A stretch of 25,350 nucleotides of DNA from UMGS1840 sp045661305 (GTDB lineage: Bacteria > Bacillota > Clostridia > UMGS1840): the NCBI GenBank assembly GCA_045661305.1, contig JAZRFJ010000027.1, positions 1-25,350 on the forward strand. The letters are read 5' to 3'. Of this stretch, positions 1 to 6,373 are shown piece after piece (within the stretch, counting starts at the first letter, position 1; every line of letters starts with the position of its first letter). Under the pieces are notes generated by a model. It had not been told where the DNA came from. It saw only the letters and a list, made by a program, of their open reading frames with translations, and ran no database searches. The position numbers and the translations under genes are program-made.

Positions 1-66
1 TCCATTGTGATACAGATTTACTATTGTTTTTTTGAATTCAGGTGTGTATTTTGTTTTATTATTCAT
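1..66 (-). CDS. IS3-family transposase OrfA, N-terminal fragment (runs off window)
   Basis: Only the first 22 codons are inside the window, reading leftwards from ATG at 66. The peptide begins MNNKTKYTPEFKKTIVNLY, which resembles the start of the helix-turn-helix OrfA protein of IS3/IS150-type insertion sequences (basic stretch, then YTPEFK followed by an I-V-L helix). A purine-rich ribosome binding site (GGAAAGGGG) lies just upstream, and a good promoter reads into it. IS3 OrfA binds the element ends and is normally fused to OrfB by frameshifting to make the active transposase; OrfB would lie outside the window. The family call rests on a short stretch, so another HTH transposase type is possible. 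Confidence 0.6.
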   Translation of the reverse strand, partial: MNNKTKYTPEFKKTIVNLYHNG

Positions 67-91
67 TTTTATTTCCCCTTTCCTGTCTACT

Positions 92-120
92 ATTATATCA
101 TACTTCCTTTTTTCTGTCTA
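92..120 (-). promoter_or_regulatory. Promoter of the IS3-like transposase
   Basis: On the minus strand TAGACA (115-120) and TATAAT (92-97) are separated by exactly 17 bases, close to the sigma-A consensus. Transcription would start near 85, just ahead of the ribosome binding site of the transposase. The -35 lies in the presumed terminal repeat of the insertion sequence, a common arrangement in IS3 elements. Confidence 0.6.
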
Positions 121-135
121 CTTTTTTAGTATACA
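114..135. repeat. Probable terminal inverted repeat (outer end) of the IS3-like element
   Basis: Read on the minus strand this stretch starts TGTATACT and continues AAAAAAGTAGACAG. It resembles IS3-family ends, which start with 5'-TG and often carry an AAAAGT(T)AGAC block. It sits just upstream of the transposase start. The partner end and any target duplication are outside the window, so the boundary at about 135 is inferred. Confidence 0.4.
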
Positions 136-223
136 TCCACCGGTCGTTTTTTGTGCTCAAAAGAAGAAAGTACATTGTTATTTAAGTTGAAATAAAAACA
201 TAAAATTATGAGAGGTGGTAGTA

Positions 224-391
224 ATGAATGAGTTTGTGGTTGAACTCTTCATAGCGAGCGATGATGAGCAGGAGATAAAGCTCACAAGCTTAAATGAAAA
301 GGAAATGGAACTTTGGAAAAGAGAGCTTGAGGAACAAGCACTCTTTGAATACTACAACAGAAAAATAAAAATTCAGAGCAAAAAAATTTGA
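224..391 (+). CDS. Small charged protein of unknown function upstream of the recombinase
   Basis: A 55-residue open frame starts at ATG 224 with a good ribosome binding site (GAGGTGG, 212-218). The peptide starts MNEFVVELFIASDDEQEIK and is rich in Glu and Lys, with a long predicted amphipathic helix around residues 24-46 (EKEMELWKRELEEQALFEYY). It has no membrane segment or cysteine pair. The gene lies 77 bases before the serine recombinase on the same strand, so the two may be co-transcribed. I do not recognise a family. Being small, charged and next to a large serine recombinase, it could be a recombination directionality factor or a regulator of the recombinase, but nothing in the sequence proves this. 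Confidence 0.65.
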   Translation: MNEFVVELFIASDDEQEIKLTSLNEKEMELWKRELEEQALFEYYNRKIKIQSKKI

Positions 392-468
392 TTTCAAAAA
401 GCGGCATTGATACAATAATCGTATAGAATAAATAGTTGCCGTTTTTTCAGGGAAGGAGGTTAAACAAA

Positions 469-1917
469 ATGAAAGTAGCGGCAGCTTACATACGAGTTTC
501 TACTGATGATCAGCTTGAGTACAGTCCTGATAGTCAGTTAGAAAAAATAAGACTCTATGCGGAAAGAAATCAAATTTTATTGCCAAAAGAATTTATATTT
601 GTAGATGAAGGCATCAGCGGAAGAAAAACTAAAAACAGACCTGCATTTAACGAAATGATAGGTCTTGCGAAGCGTAAACCAAAGCCTTTTGATGTTATCT
701 TGGTTTGGAAATTCAGCCGATTTGCTCGAAATCGAGAAGACAGTATTGTTTATAAATCTATGCTTCGAAAAGAGCATAATATTGACGTTGTATCGGTCAG
801 CGAAGATATTGGTGATGATAAATTATCCATACTCATTGAAGCCATTATCGAAGCAATGGATGAGTTTTACAGCATCAACCTTGCAGAAGAAGTAAAACGT
901 GGTATGACAGAGAAAGCCAAAAGAGGCGGTGTTCTTTCGATACCCGGCTTTGGTTACAAGGTGGAAAACGGCGAGTATATTATCGTTCCTGAAGAAGCGG
1001 AGATTATACGAAAGGTGTTCAATGATTATGTGAACGGCAAAGGCCTTTTAACAATTGCAAAAGCTCTGAATGCTATGGGGATAAAAACACATCGTGGGAA
1101 CAAAATTGAAAACAGAACAGTGGAATATTGGCTTAATAATCCTTTGTACATAGGTAAAACCCGTTGGAATCCTGACGGTAAGCTGTCACGAAATTACATG
1201 GCAGAAACTGCAATTATAACCGATGGCCCACACGAGCCTATTATCGATATTGAAACTTGGGATAAAGCACAGAAAAAAATGCAAGAACAAAAAGCAAGGT
1301 TCAGAAAGTACTTTAATTCTGACAGAAAGGGGCTGTCTCATTGGTTGACAGGACTCCTCAGATGTGAAAAGTGCGGCAAGGTTCTGTCTTATCAGGGAGG
1401 ATTCTTCGGTTGTTCAGAGCGAAGCAGAGGAAAATGCGATGGAGTTGGATATATAAAAGCAGAAAAAATAGCTAATATCATTCTCAACATTTTATCCGAA
1501 ATAGAACTACCAAATGTTGAACTGGATTTTGCTGATCCTAATTCTGCCCAGGAAGTAAATATCAACGATGACAGCAGGATAATATCTGCACAAATTCAAA
1601 GACTTGAAATCCGTCTGGAACGAGTAAAGCTTGCTTATGAAGATGGTGTAGATAGTCTTGAAGAGTATAAAGCAAAGAAAAAAGCTATTACAGATGAAAT
1701 TGTGAAGTTAAAAGAAATGCTTGAGCAAAATCAGGAAGAAGAACCGAAAGAAGAGGTCAAGCTAAACAAAAAAGAGCTTCGCAGATTGACTGAAGTTTTG
1801 AAAGATGCTGATGTAAGTAATATGGAAAAGAACAACATGGCAAGGACAATTTTCAAAGAAATTATAAAGGGCGGAGATGGAGGAAAACGGCTTAAATGCG
1901 TGTTTTGGCGGCATTAG
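469..1917 (+). CDS. Large serine recombinase (site-specific integrase/excisionase)
   Basis: A 482-residue protein of the large serine recombinase family, which cuts and rejoins two att sites through a phosphoserine link. Domain order is complete. The resolvase domain (about 1-150) has YIRVST with nucleophile Ser11 and Arg9, DEGISG, and FSRFARN. The recombinase domain follows (about 155-265), then a zinc ribbon with Cys299, Cys302, Cys315 and Cys323. A Glu/Lys-rich coiled coil (about 370-430) and a short tail end the protein. ATG 469 is chosen because GGAAGGAGG (451-459) lies nine bases upstream and family members begin in this way; a TTG at 436 is in frame but lacks support. The gene ends about 30 bases before cotJC homology begins, so it sits at the very edge of an integrated element, as phage and sporulation-element integrases do. 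It looks intact and active. Confidence 0.93.
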   Translation: MKVAAAYIRVSTDDQLEYSPDSQLEKIRLYAERNQILLPKEFIFVDEGISGRKTKNRPAFNEMIGLAKRKPKPFDVILVWKFSRFARNREDSIVYKSMLRKEHNIDVVSVSEDIGDDKLSILIEAIIEAMDEFYSINLAEEVKRGMTEKAKRGGVLSIPGFGYKVENGEYIIVPEEAEIIRKVFNDYVNGKGLLTIAKALNAMGIKTHRGNKIENRTVEYWLNNPLYIGKTRWNPDGKLSRNYMAETAIITDGPHEPIIDIETWDKAQKKMQEQKARFRKYFNSDRKGLSHWLTGLLRCEKCGKVLSYQGGFFGCSERSRGKCDGVGYIKAEKIANIILNILSEIELPNVELDFADPNSAQEVNINDDSRIISAQIQRLEIRLERVKLAYEDGVDSLEEYKAKKKAITDEIVKLKEMLEQNQEEEPKEEVKLNKKELRRLTEVLKDADVSNMEKNNMARTIFKEIIKGGDGGKRLKCVFWRH

Positions 1918-2038
1918 CTAGGCTACTCAAACATTTGCAGTACGCTCCACCATACTGGCTTACTATGAAAGCTGCCAACTTTGGATTTGGATTTTTGATA
2001 TTAATCGGAAACTGTAATTTTTTTTGATATTCCCACAT
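1892..2038 (-). pseudogene. cotJC: cotJC 5' fragment, interrupted by the integrated element
   Basis: CotJC is a spore-coat protein of the manganese-catalase family, normally about 190 residues. Here the frame starts at ATG 2038 after a GAAAGGAG ribosome binding site, 21 bases beyond the cotJB stop, and encodes MWEYQKKLQFPINIKNP followed by NPKLAAFIVSQYGG, the typical CotJC start. Similarity then ends near 1946 and the frame continues through unrelated element sequence to a stop at 1892-1894, inside the antisense of the recombinase 3' end, giving 48 residues in all. None of the metal-binding residues are present, so this piece alone cannot work. The family identity is read from memory of CotJC proteins. 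The remaining three quarters of the gene should lie at the far end of the element, left of the window; excision would rejoin the two parts. Confidence 0.85.
1938..1957. other. Predicted recombinase attachment-site junction inside cotJC
   Basis: CAGTA (1938-1942) and TACTG (1953-1957) form a perfect 5-bp inverted repeat centred between 1947 and 1948. The dyad centre falls exactly where the minus-strand frame stops resembling CotJC: Q-Y-G-G is CotJC-like, the following A-Y-C-K-C is not. Serine integrase sites are imperfect dyads around a 2-bp crossover, so the central CC/GG, part of the second glycine codon, is the likely crossover. The half at higher coordinates would be chromosomal and the other half element DNA. 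Confidence 0.55.
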
Positions 2039-2059
2039 AATTTTACTCTCCTTTCTCTC

Positions 2060-2314
2060 TTAGTTTTCCCATGGCCATGGTCCTTTTGACCATTCCCATA
2101 CTTCTGTGTTGCTTCTCACATAGGGGGTGAGAGGACCAAAAAGATTAGTATATTCTTTTTTTAACAATTCAGCTTTAGCCTGAATTTCATAAAACATTTT
2201 TATTGCTTCGCAGTTATCCGGGTGGGTATCTAAGAATAAGGTAAGTTCATTAAGGACAAAATCATATTGCATAATTTCTTTTAAAAGCTTTTTTCTTGCT
2301 ATTACATCAATCAT
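2060..2314 (-). CDS. cotJB: Spore coat protein CotJB
   Basis: An 84-residue protein beginning MIDVIARKKLLKEIM and ending in a Trp-rich tail (EVWEWSKGPWPWEN), both typical of CotJB. The middle carries DFVLNELTLFLDTHPDN, also characteristic. CotJB is a small inner spore-coat component made in the mother cell with CotJA and CotJC in Bacillus. ATG 2314 is chosen because GGAGG lies nine bases upstream; the frame extends further up but without a signal. It overlaps the end of cotJA by eight bases, which implies translational coupling, and is followed by the broken cotJC. It looks complete. Confidence 0.92.
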   Translation of the reverse strand: MIDVIARKKLLKEIMQYDFVLNELTLFLDTHPDNCEAIKMFYEIQAKAELLKKEYTNLFGPLTPYVRSNTEVWEWSKGPWPWEN

Positions 2315-2474
2315 CGCATTTATCCTCCTTAACACCTCTTAAATATTCACACATGGGTAAATATAATTCTGGAAAGAGCGTGCCGCATTCCAATGCTCTT
2401 TCTGGAAGATAGGTGATAAATTCGGTCTGTGGTGGGACATATGCATAGCCAACTACACCTTGTATACAATCCAT
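2307..2474 (-). CDS. cotJA: Spore coat-associated protein CotJA
   Basis: A 55-residue protein starting MDCIQGVVGYAYVPPQ, with LYLPMCEYLRG near the end; the YVPPQ and P-E-L-Y-x-P elements are hallmarks of CotJA. It is the first gene of cotJABC and is thought to help place CotJC in the coat. The start at 2474 is preferred over ATG 2492 because AGGAG (2484-2488) sits between the two, eight bases before 2474. Upstream on the minus strand a weak sigma-E-like pair (AAATATA, 14 bases, CAGACAGA) ends near 2535; in Bacillus this operon is under sigma-E, but the match here is poor. Confidence 0.9.
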   Translation of the reverse strand: MDCIQGVVGYAYVPPQTEFITYLPERALECGTLFPELYLPMCEYLRGVKEDKCDD

Positions 2475-2630
2475 ATATATATCTCCTGTCATATTTATTT
2501 TTAAAACAGAATAACAATCAAAATGACATTAATCTGTCTGATATATTATATTCTTATATTTATTTTGTTGTGAAAACTATCTTAATGCTAATTTTGATTT
2601 TGTAATATTTTTATTTTTAAAATAATATTA

Positions 2631-2639
2631 TGATATACT
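2631..2639 (+). promoter_or_regulatory. Extended -10 promoter for the 2672 gene
   Basis: TGATATACT is an extended -10 (TGn plus TATACT). The -35 position, 17 bases upstream, is a poor TTATTT, which extended -10 promoters tolerate. AAAGGGG (2655-2661) then serves as ribosome binding site for ATG 2672. Confidence 0.5.
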
Positions 2640-2671
2640 GTTACTAAAATAGAAAAAGGGGAAAATTTTTT

Positions 2672-3487
2672 ATGTTTTTTACAAGAGAGAAAATTCTGTT
2701 CGTATTATCAGTCTTACTTTTCTTTACAGTTTTAGTAATTATTTTTTTAAGAAAATTGTTTTTTCTCATCCCATTAGGGAAAAAAATACTTCTCGATTAT
2801 GAAAAAAAGTTTTTATATAAACCTTTTGAAACATTTTCTTATGAGAAATTTTTATATATAAAATTTTATAATAATCCTTTGAAAGCCTCTCTTTTGAAAA
2901 GAATTATAAGAAATAATCAAGAAGTTTACATAACTAAAAAATTTAAAAATAGTATTCTCCAGCCTGTTTTTGAAAAATATTATAAAAATAACGATATATG
3001 CTTTGAGGACTGTGTTTTTAAAAATTTAGAAGTAATACTAAAAAGTATTACTCCAAAGATAGAAAATATTTGTATTTGCTTTAGAAAAACAAATGGTGAT
3101 TATGAAAAATTAAAAACTGTAACAGATATATGTACTCGTTTTACAGATAAGATTTTTATTTCAACTGATGACATTATTGTTTTTGACAAATTAAACAGCT
3201 TAATTCTTGAAAAAACTGGAGTGGGGCTTCTTTATAAAAATGTTGAAATGATAAAGGATAACGATGTTATTATAATTATTAACGAGAGACTTTGTGATTT
3301 TTCAAAAAAATCTCGCTTTGTAATAAATCTTCAAAAAAACCATCATGTTTATGGATGTAATCTTTTATATGACTTTTATGATAAAAGCTGTTTTTGTTTT
3401 GAACATCTCGACATTAAAAAAGCTTTTTTTTGTGATGAGAATGTACTTTTCTTCAAATTACAATGGAAAATTATGAAAAAAAGTTGA
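2672..3487 (+). CDS. Unknown protein with one N-terminal membrane anchor
   Basis: A 271-residue protein I do not recognise. Residues about 7-38 form one long hydrophobic segment (LFVLSVLLFFTVLVIIFL), and the rest is soluble, very rich in Lys, Phe, Tyr and Ile. Cysteines cluster late in the chain (ICICF, SCFCF, FFCDE). There is no lipobox and no recognised catalytic motif. The N-terminal charge pattern does not settle on which side of the membrane the soluble part lies. The gene has its own extended -10 promoter and a good ribosome binding site, and its stop codon overlaps the -35 of the greA promoter. It is more A/T-rich than its neighbours. It lies between the cotJ genes and greA, so a sporulation role is possible but unsupported. 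Confidence 0.7.
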   Translation: MFFTREKILFVLSVLLFFTVLVIIFLRKLFFLIPLGKKILLDYEKKFLYKPFETFSYEKFLYIKFYNNPLKASLLKRIIRNNQEVYITKKFKNSILQPVFEKYYKNNDICFEDCVFKNLEVILKSITPKIENICICFRKTNGDYEKLKTVTDICTRFTDKIFISTDDIIVFDKLNSLILEKTGVGLLYKNVEMIKDNDVIIIINERLCDFSKKSRFVINLQKNHHVYGCNLLYDFYDKSCFCFEHLDIKKAFFCDENVLFFKLQWKIMKKS

Positions 3488-3512
3488 CAAGACTTGAAAA
3501 AAGGTATATAAT
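3484..3512 (+). promoter_or_regulatory. Consensus sigma-A promoter of greA-lysS
   Basis: TTGACA (3484-3489) and TATAAT (3507-3512) with exactly 17 bases between them, a perfect sigma-A promoter. The -35 overlaps the stop codon of the preceding gene. Transcription would begin near 3519, ahead of GGAGG at 3540-3544. Confidence 0.9.
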
Positions 3513-3550
3513 ACAGAGTGAAAATTTATGTTAATTGTCGGAGGAAAAAA

Positions 3551-4057
3551 ATGGCTGATAAGAAGAAAACTATATTAACCAATGAAGGTTATGAAGAAAA
3601 AAAAGAACGACTTGAATATTTAAGAAATTATTTAAAAGTAGATGTAGCACAAAAACTCAAGGAAGCAAGAAGTCATGGTGACTTATCTGAAAATGCTGAA
3701 TATGATGCTGCTAAAAACGAACAGGCAGAAGTTAATGCTGAAATAGAAAAACTCGAGGCAATGCTCAAAAATGTTGAAATAGTTTCAGAATCTGAAATTT
3801 CAACAACAAGTGTTGCTATTGGAACAAAGCTTACTGTAGTTGATGTTGAGCTTAAAGAAGAATTCCATTTCCAGATTGTTGGTTCAAATGAAGTTAATAT
3901 TTTTAATAAAGAAAATGAAATTGATATAACAAATATGAAAATATCAAATGAATCACCGCTTGGTGCTGCACTTATAGGTCATCAGAAGGGTGACACTGTT
4001 GAAGTTCAAACTGAAAACGGTGTTATAAAATATAAGATTAAAGATATAAACAAATAA
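3551..4057 (+). CDS. greA: Transcription elongation factor GreA
   Basis: GreA enters the secondary channel of stalled RNA polymerase and triggers cleavage of the backtracked transcript. The 168-residue protein has the long N-terminal coiled coil with the acidic tip motif GDLSENAEYDAAKNEQ (about 43-58), which carries the residues that coordinate the catalytic magnesium. The C-terminal globular domain ends SPLGAALIGHQKGD then a beta-rich tail, as in the family. Length is slightly above the usual 158 because of a short lysine-rich N-terminus. ATG 3551 is chosen because GGAGG lies six bases upstream; an in-frame GTG at 3518 would be at the transcription start. It is the first gene of a greA-lysS operon, 25 bases before lysS. 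Confidence 0.97.
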   Translation: MADKKKTILTNEGYEEKKERLEYLRNYLKVDVAQKLKEARSHGDLSENAEYDAAKNEQAEVNAEIEKLEAMLKNVEIVSESEISTTSVAIGTKLTVVDVELKEEFHFQIVGSNEVNIFNKENEIDITNMKISNESPLGAALIGHQKGDTVEVQTENGVIKYKIKDINK

Positions 4058-4082
4058 GATTATCGAAAGGAATACTCTAATA

Positions 4083-5642
4083 ATGAGCGAGAATGTTAGC
4101 ATGGAAAATACACAGGAGCTTTCTGAACTTCTTCAGGTAAGAAGAGATAAACTCAGCGAGCTTCAAAAAGAAGGAAGAGATCCTTTTCATATTACAAAAT
4201 TTGAAAGAACACACACCTCTTCTCAAATAAAAGATGATTATACAACCCAAAAAAGAGAACTTACCAAAAGAGGCAGTGATGAAGTTGAGATAATTGATGC
4301 AAAAATTTCTGCTTTGGACGGTCAGAATGTTACTGTTGCAGGTCGTATTATGTCAAAAAGAGGAATGGGAAAAGTTGGTTTTATCCACATTGCTGATATT
4401 GACGGGCAGATTCAGGTTTTTATTAAAAAAGATATTTTTGGTGAGGAAGAATATAACCGCTTTAAGAAACTTGATATCGGTGATATAATTGGTGCAGAGG
4501 GTGAAGTTTTCACAACTCAAACAGGCGAAATTTCAATAAGAGCAGACAAGCTTACACTTCTTTCAAAATCACTTCTTCCGCTTCCTGAAAAGTTTCACGG
4601 ACTTTCAGACCCGGACCTTCGTTATCGACAAAGATATGTTGACCTTATAATGAACAGCGATGTAAAGAAAACGCTTGTTGCAAGAAGTAAAATTGTAAGA
4701 TGTATCCGTGAATTTATGGATAAAAGAGGCTTCTTGGAGGTTGAAACACCTGTACTTAATACAATTCCTGGCGGTGCTGCTGCAAGACCTTTTATTACAC
4801 ATCACAATGCACTTGACATTGATATGTATATGCGTATAGCAACAGAGCTTCATTTAAAAAGACTTATTGTCGGAGGACTCGAAAAGGTTTATGAAATTGG
4901 TCGTATCTTTAGAAATGAAGGTATGGATATCCGTCATAACCCTGAATTTACAACAATAGAAGTGTACGAAGCTTATGCTGATTACCATGATATAATGGAC
5001 CTCACAGAAGAACTTATCCGCTACTGTGCAAGAGAAGTTTGCGGAACTGAAAAAATAACATATCAGGGTGTCGAAATTGATTTATCTCATTTTGAAAGAC
5101 TTACTATGATTGACGCTGTAAAGAAATATTCAGGTGTTGACTTTAATGAAATAAAAACAAATGAAGAGGCGCAGAAGGTTGCAAAAGAGCATCATCTTGA
5201 GCTTGAGCCTGCCAAAGACTCAAGGGGCGATATAATTAACCTTTTCTTTGAAGAGTTTGTTGAAGAAAAACTCGTTCAGCCAACATTTATTATGGATTAT
5301 CCTGTTGAAGTTTCACCACTTGCAAAAAGAAAGCCTGAGGCACCTGAACTTACAGAAAGATTTGAAGTATTTATAACAAGCCGTGAAATGGGTAACGCAT
5401 TTTCAGAGCTTAACGACCCTATTGACCAGAGATCAAGATTTGCTCATCAGGCTGAATTAAGAGCAGCAGGTGATGATGAAGCAAACCTTATCGACGAAGA
5501 TTTCTTAAATGCACTTGAATATGGTATGCCTCCAACGGGCGGTCTTGGTATCGGTGTTGACAGACTTGTTATGTTGCTCACAGATAGTTATTCGATAAGA
5601 GATGTAATCTTGTTTCCAACGATGAAACCTATTGATAAATAA
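4083..5642 (+). CDS. lysS: Lysine-tRNA ligase, class II
   Basis: A 519-residue class II lysyl-tRNA synthetase, which charges tRNA-Lys with lysine using ATP. An OB-fold anticodon-binding domain (about 83-160, VTVAGRIMSKRGMGKVGFI) precedes the catalytic domain. Motif 1 is FLEVETPVLNTIPGGAAARPF-like (from 217), motif 2 FRNEGMDIRHNPEFT (276-290) and motif 3 GGLGIGVDRLVMLL near the C-terminus. AAAGGA lies about 13 bases before ATG 4083. It is co-transcribed with greA, a common clostridial pair. No T-box leader is present upstream. A clear terminator lies 145 bases downstream. Confidence 0.98.
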   Translation: MSENVSMENTQELSELLQVRRDKLSELQKEGRDPFHITKFERTHTSSQIKDDYTTQKRELTKRGSDEVEIIDAKISALDGQNVTVAGRIMSKRGMGKVGFIHIADIDGQIQVFIKKDIFGEEEYNRFKKLDIGDIIGAEGEVFTTQTGEISIRADKLTLLSKSLLPLPEKFHGLSDPDLRYRQRYVDLIMNSDVKKTLVARSKIVRCIREFMDKRGFLEVETPVLNTIPGGAAARPFITHHNALDIDMYMRIATELHLKRLIVGGLEKVYEIGRIFRNEGMDIRHNPEFTTIEVYEAYADYHDIMDLTEELIRYCAREVCGTEKITYQGVEIDLSHFERLTMIDAVKKYSGVDFNEIKTNEEAQKVAKEHHLELEPAKDSRGDIINLFFEEFVEEKLVQPTFIMDYPVEVSPLAKRKPEAPELTERFEVFITSREMGNAFSELNDPIDQRSRFAHQAELRAAGDDEANLIDEDFLNALEYGMPPTGGLGIGVDRLVMLLTDSYSIRDVILFPTMKPIDK

Positions 5643-5787
5643 CCCCAGTATTCATACAGATTTTAGGGTGTTAAGAAGCAAAATTTACACCCAAAATTTA
5701 ATAACTTATGCAAAGATTATGGTGTAGGAAAATTTCATAATTTGATTTCCATCTGCTAATTAGAAATAGTAAAATAAAATTTTAAAA

Positions 5788-5827
5788 ACAAGAGTTGATT
5801 TTTTTCAATTATCAATTCTTGTTTTTT
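5788..5827 (+). terminator. Intrinsic terminator after greA-lysS
   Basis: A 12-bp stem pairs 5788-5799 with 5811-5822 (one G-U pair, 11-base loop) and is followed by six T residues (5822-5827). It ends the greA-lysS transcript and separates it from spoVA. The rest of the 257-base gap (5643-5899) holds only a weak GGGTGT/ACACCC inverted repeat at 5666-5692 and a T-tract. Confidence 0.85.
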
Positions 5828-5899
5828 CTTTTGCATAAATATTTTTTTTTTTGAAAGAATAATAAAAAAGATAATCATAATGTGAGGTATAAAAAAACA

Positions 5900-6349
5900 A
5901 TGAAGAAGATAGATAAAGACATATACAAAGACAAAGTTGAAAATAAAGAAAAAAGCGGTGCAGTTAACCATATAAAAAATGTTATATGGGCATATGCGGT
6001 GGGCGGTGCAATATGCATGTTAGGGCAAGGAATATCTGATATAGCAAAAAATATGGGTGCTGATAAAGAGCTAGCAGGAACTATTGCGTCTATTTCGCTG
6101 ATATTTTTGAGCTGTCTTTTTACAGGTCTTGGACTTTTTGGAAAGCTTGCAAAAAAAGCAGGTGCAGGAACGACTGTTCCGATAACAGGATTTGCGAACG
6201 CTGTTTCGTCAGCCGCAATCGAATTTAAAAACGAAGGCTTTATTTTTGGTGTAGGTGCAAAGCTTTTTGCTGTTGCGGGTCCTGTCATTGTTTATGGCAT
6301 TGTTTCATCAGTTGCAGGCGGAATATTATACTACTTTTTTGGAATGTGA
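5900..6349 (+). CDS. spoVAC: Stage V sporulation protein SpoVAC
   Basis: A 149-residue polytopic membrane protein of the SpoVAC/SpoVAEb family. A charged N-terminus is followed by three to four hydrophobic segments (about 25-45, 57-77, 115-145) with the family signature AGTTVPITGFANAVSSAA. SpoVA proteins form the inner forespore membrane channel that takes up calcium dipicolinate during sporulation and releases it in germination; SpoVAC itself behaves as a mechanosensitive channel in Bacillus. ATG 5900 is chosen: the in-frame GTG at 5882 is part of the ribosome binding site GTGAGGT. First gene of spoVAC-spoVAD-spoVAE, the usual clostridial set. A forespore sigma-G promoter is expected, but I found none convincing. 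Confidence 0.95.
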   Translation: MKKIDKDIYKDKVENKEKSGAVNHIKNVIWAYAVGGAICMLGQGISDIAKNMGADKELAGTIASISLIFLSCLFTGLGLFGKLAKKAGAGTTVPITGFANAVSSAAIEFKNEGFIFGVGAKLFAVAGPVIVYGIVSSVAGGILYYFFGM

Positions 6350-6373
6350 AAAGAGAGAAAGGTGATTGAAAAA

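Noticed and set aside
136..141. TCCACC also occurs here, as at the predicted att core (1946-1951), suggesting the other att site.
   Set aside because: Reading on from it on the minus strand gives a stop after a few codons and nothing like the rest of CotJC; the shared six bases are probably chance.
4058..4082. T-box or other riboswitch ahead of lysS.
   Set aside because: The gap after greA is only 25 bases and the greA leader is also short, so no structured leader fits.
4605..4853. Antisense open frames in lysS and in other long genes (for example 2307-2492 type lengths at 5875-6288, 10460-10759, 18396-18713, 20938-21252).
   Set aside because: They lie opposite well-supported genes, have no ribosome binding site and resemble no family; they reflect codon bias of the real genes.
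5666..5692. GGGTGT/ACACCC inverted repeat after lysS as a terminator.
   Set aside because: Only six base pairs, a 15-base loop and no T-run; the real terminator is at 5788-5827.
5832..5881. Possible sigma-G promoter for spoVAC (TGCATA at 5832-5837 or GAATA at 5857-5861 with CATAAT at 5876-5881).
   Set aside because: Either the spacing or the -10 is wrong, and the CATAAT box would start transcription inside the ribosome binding site.
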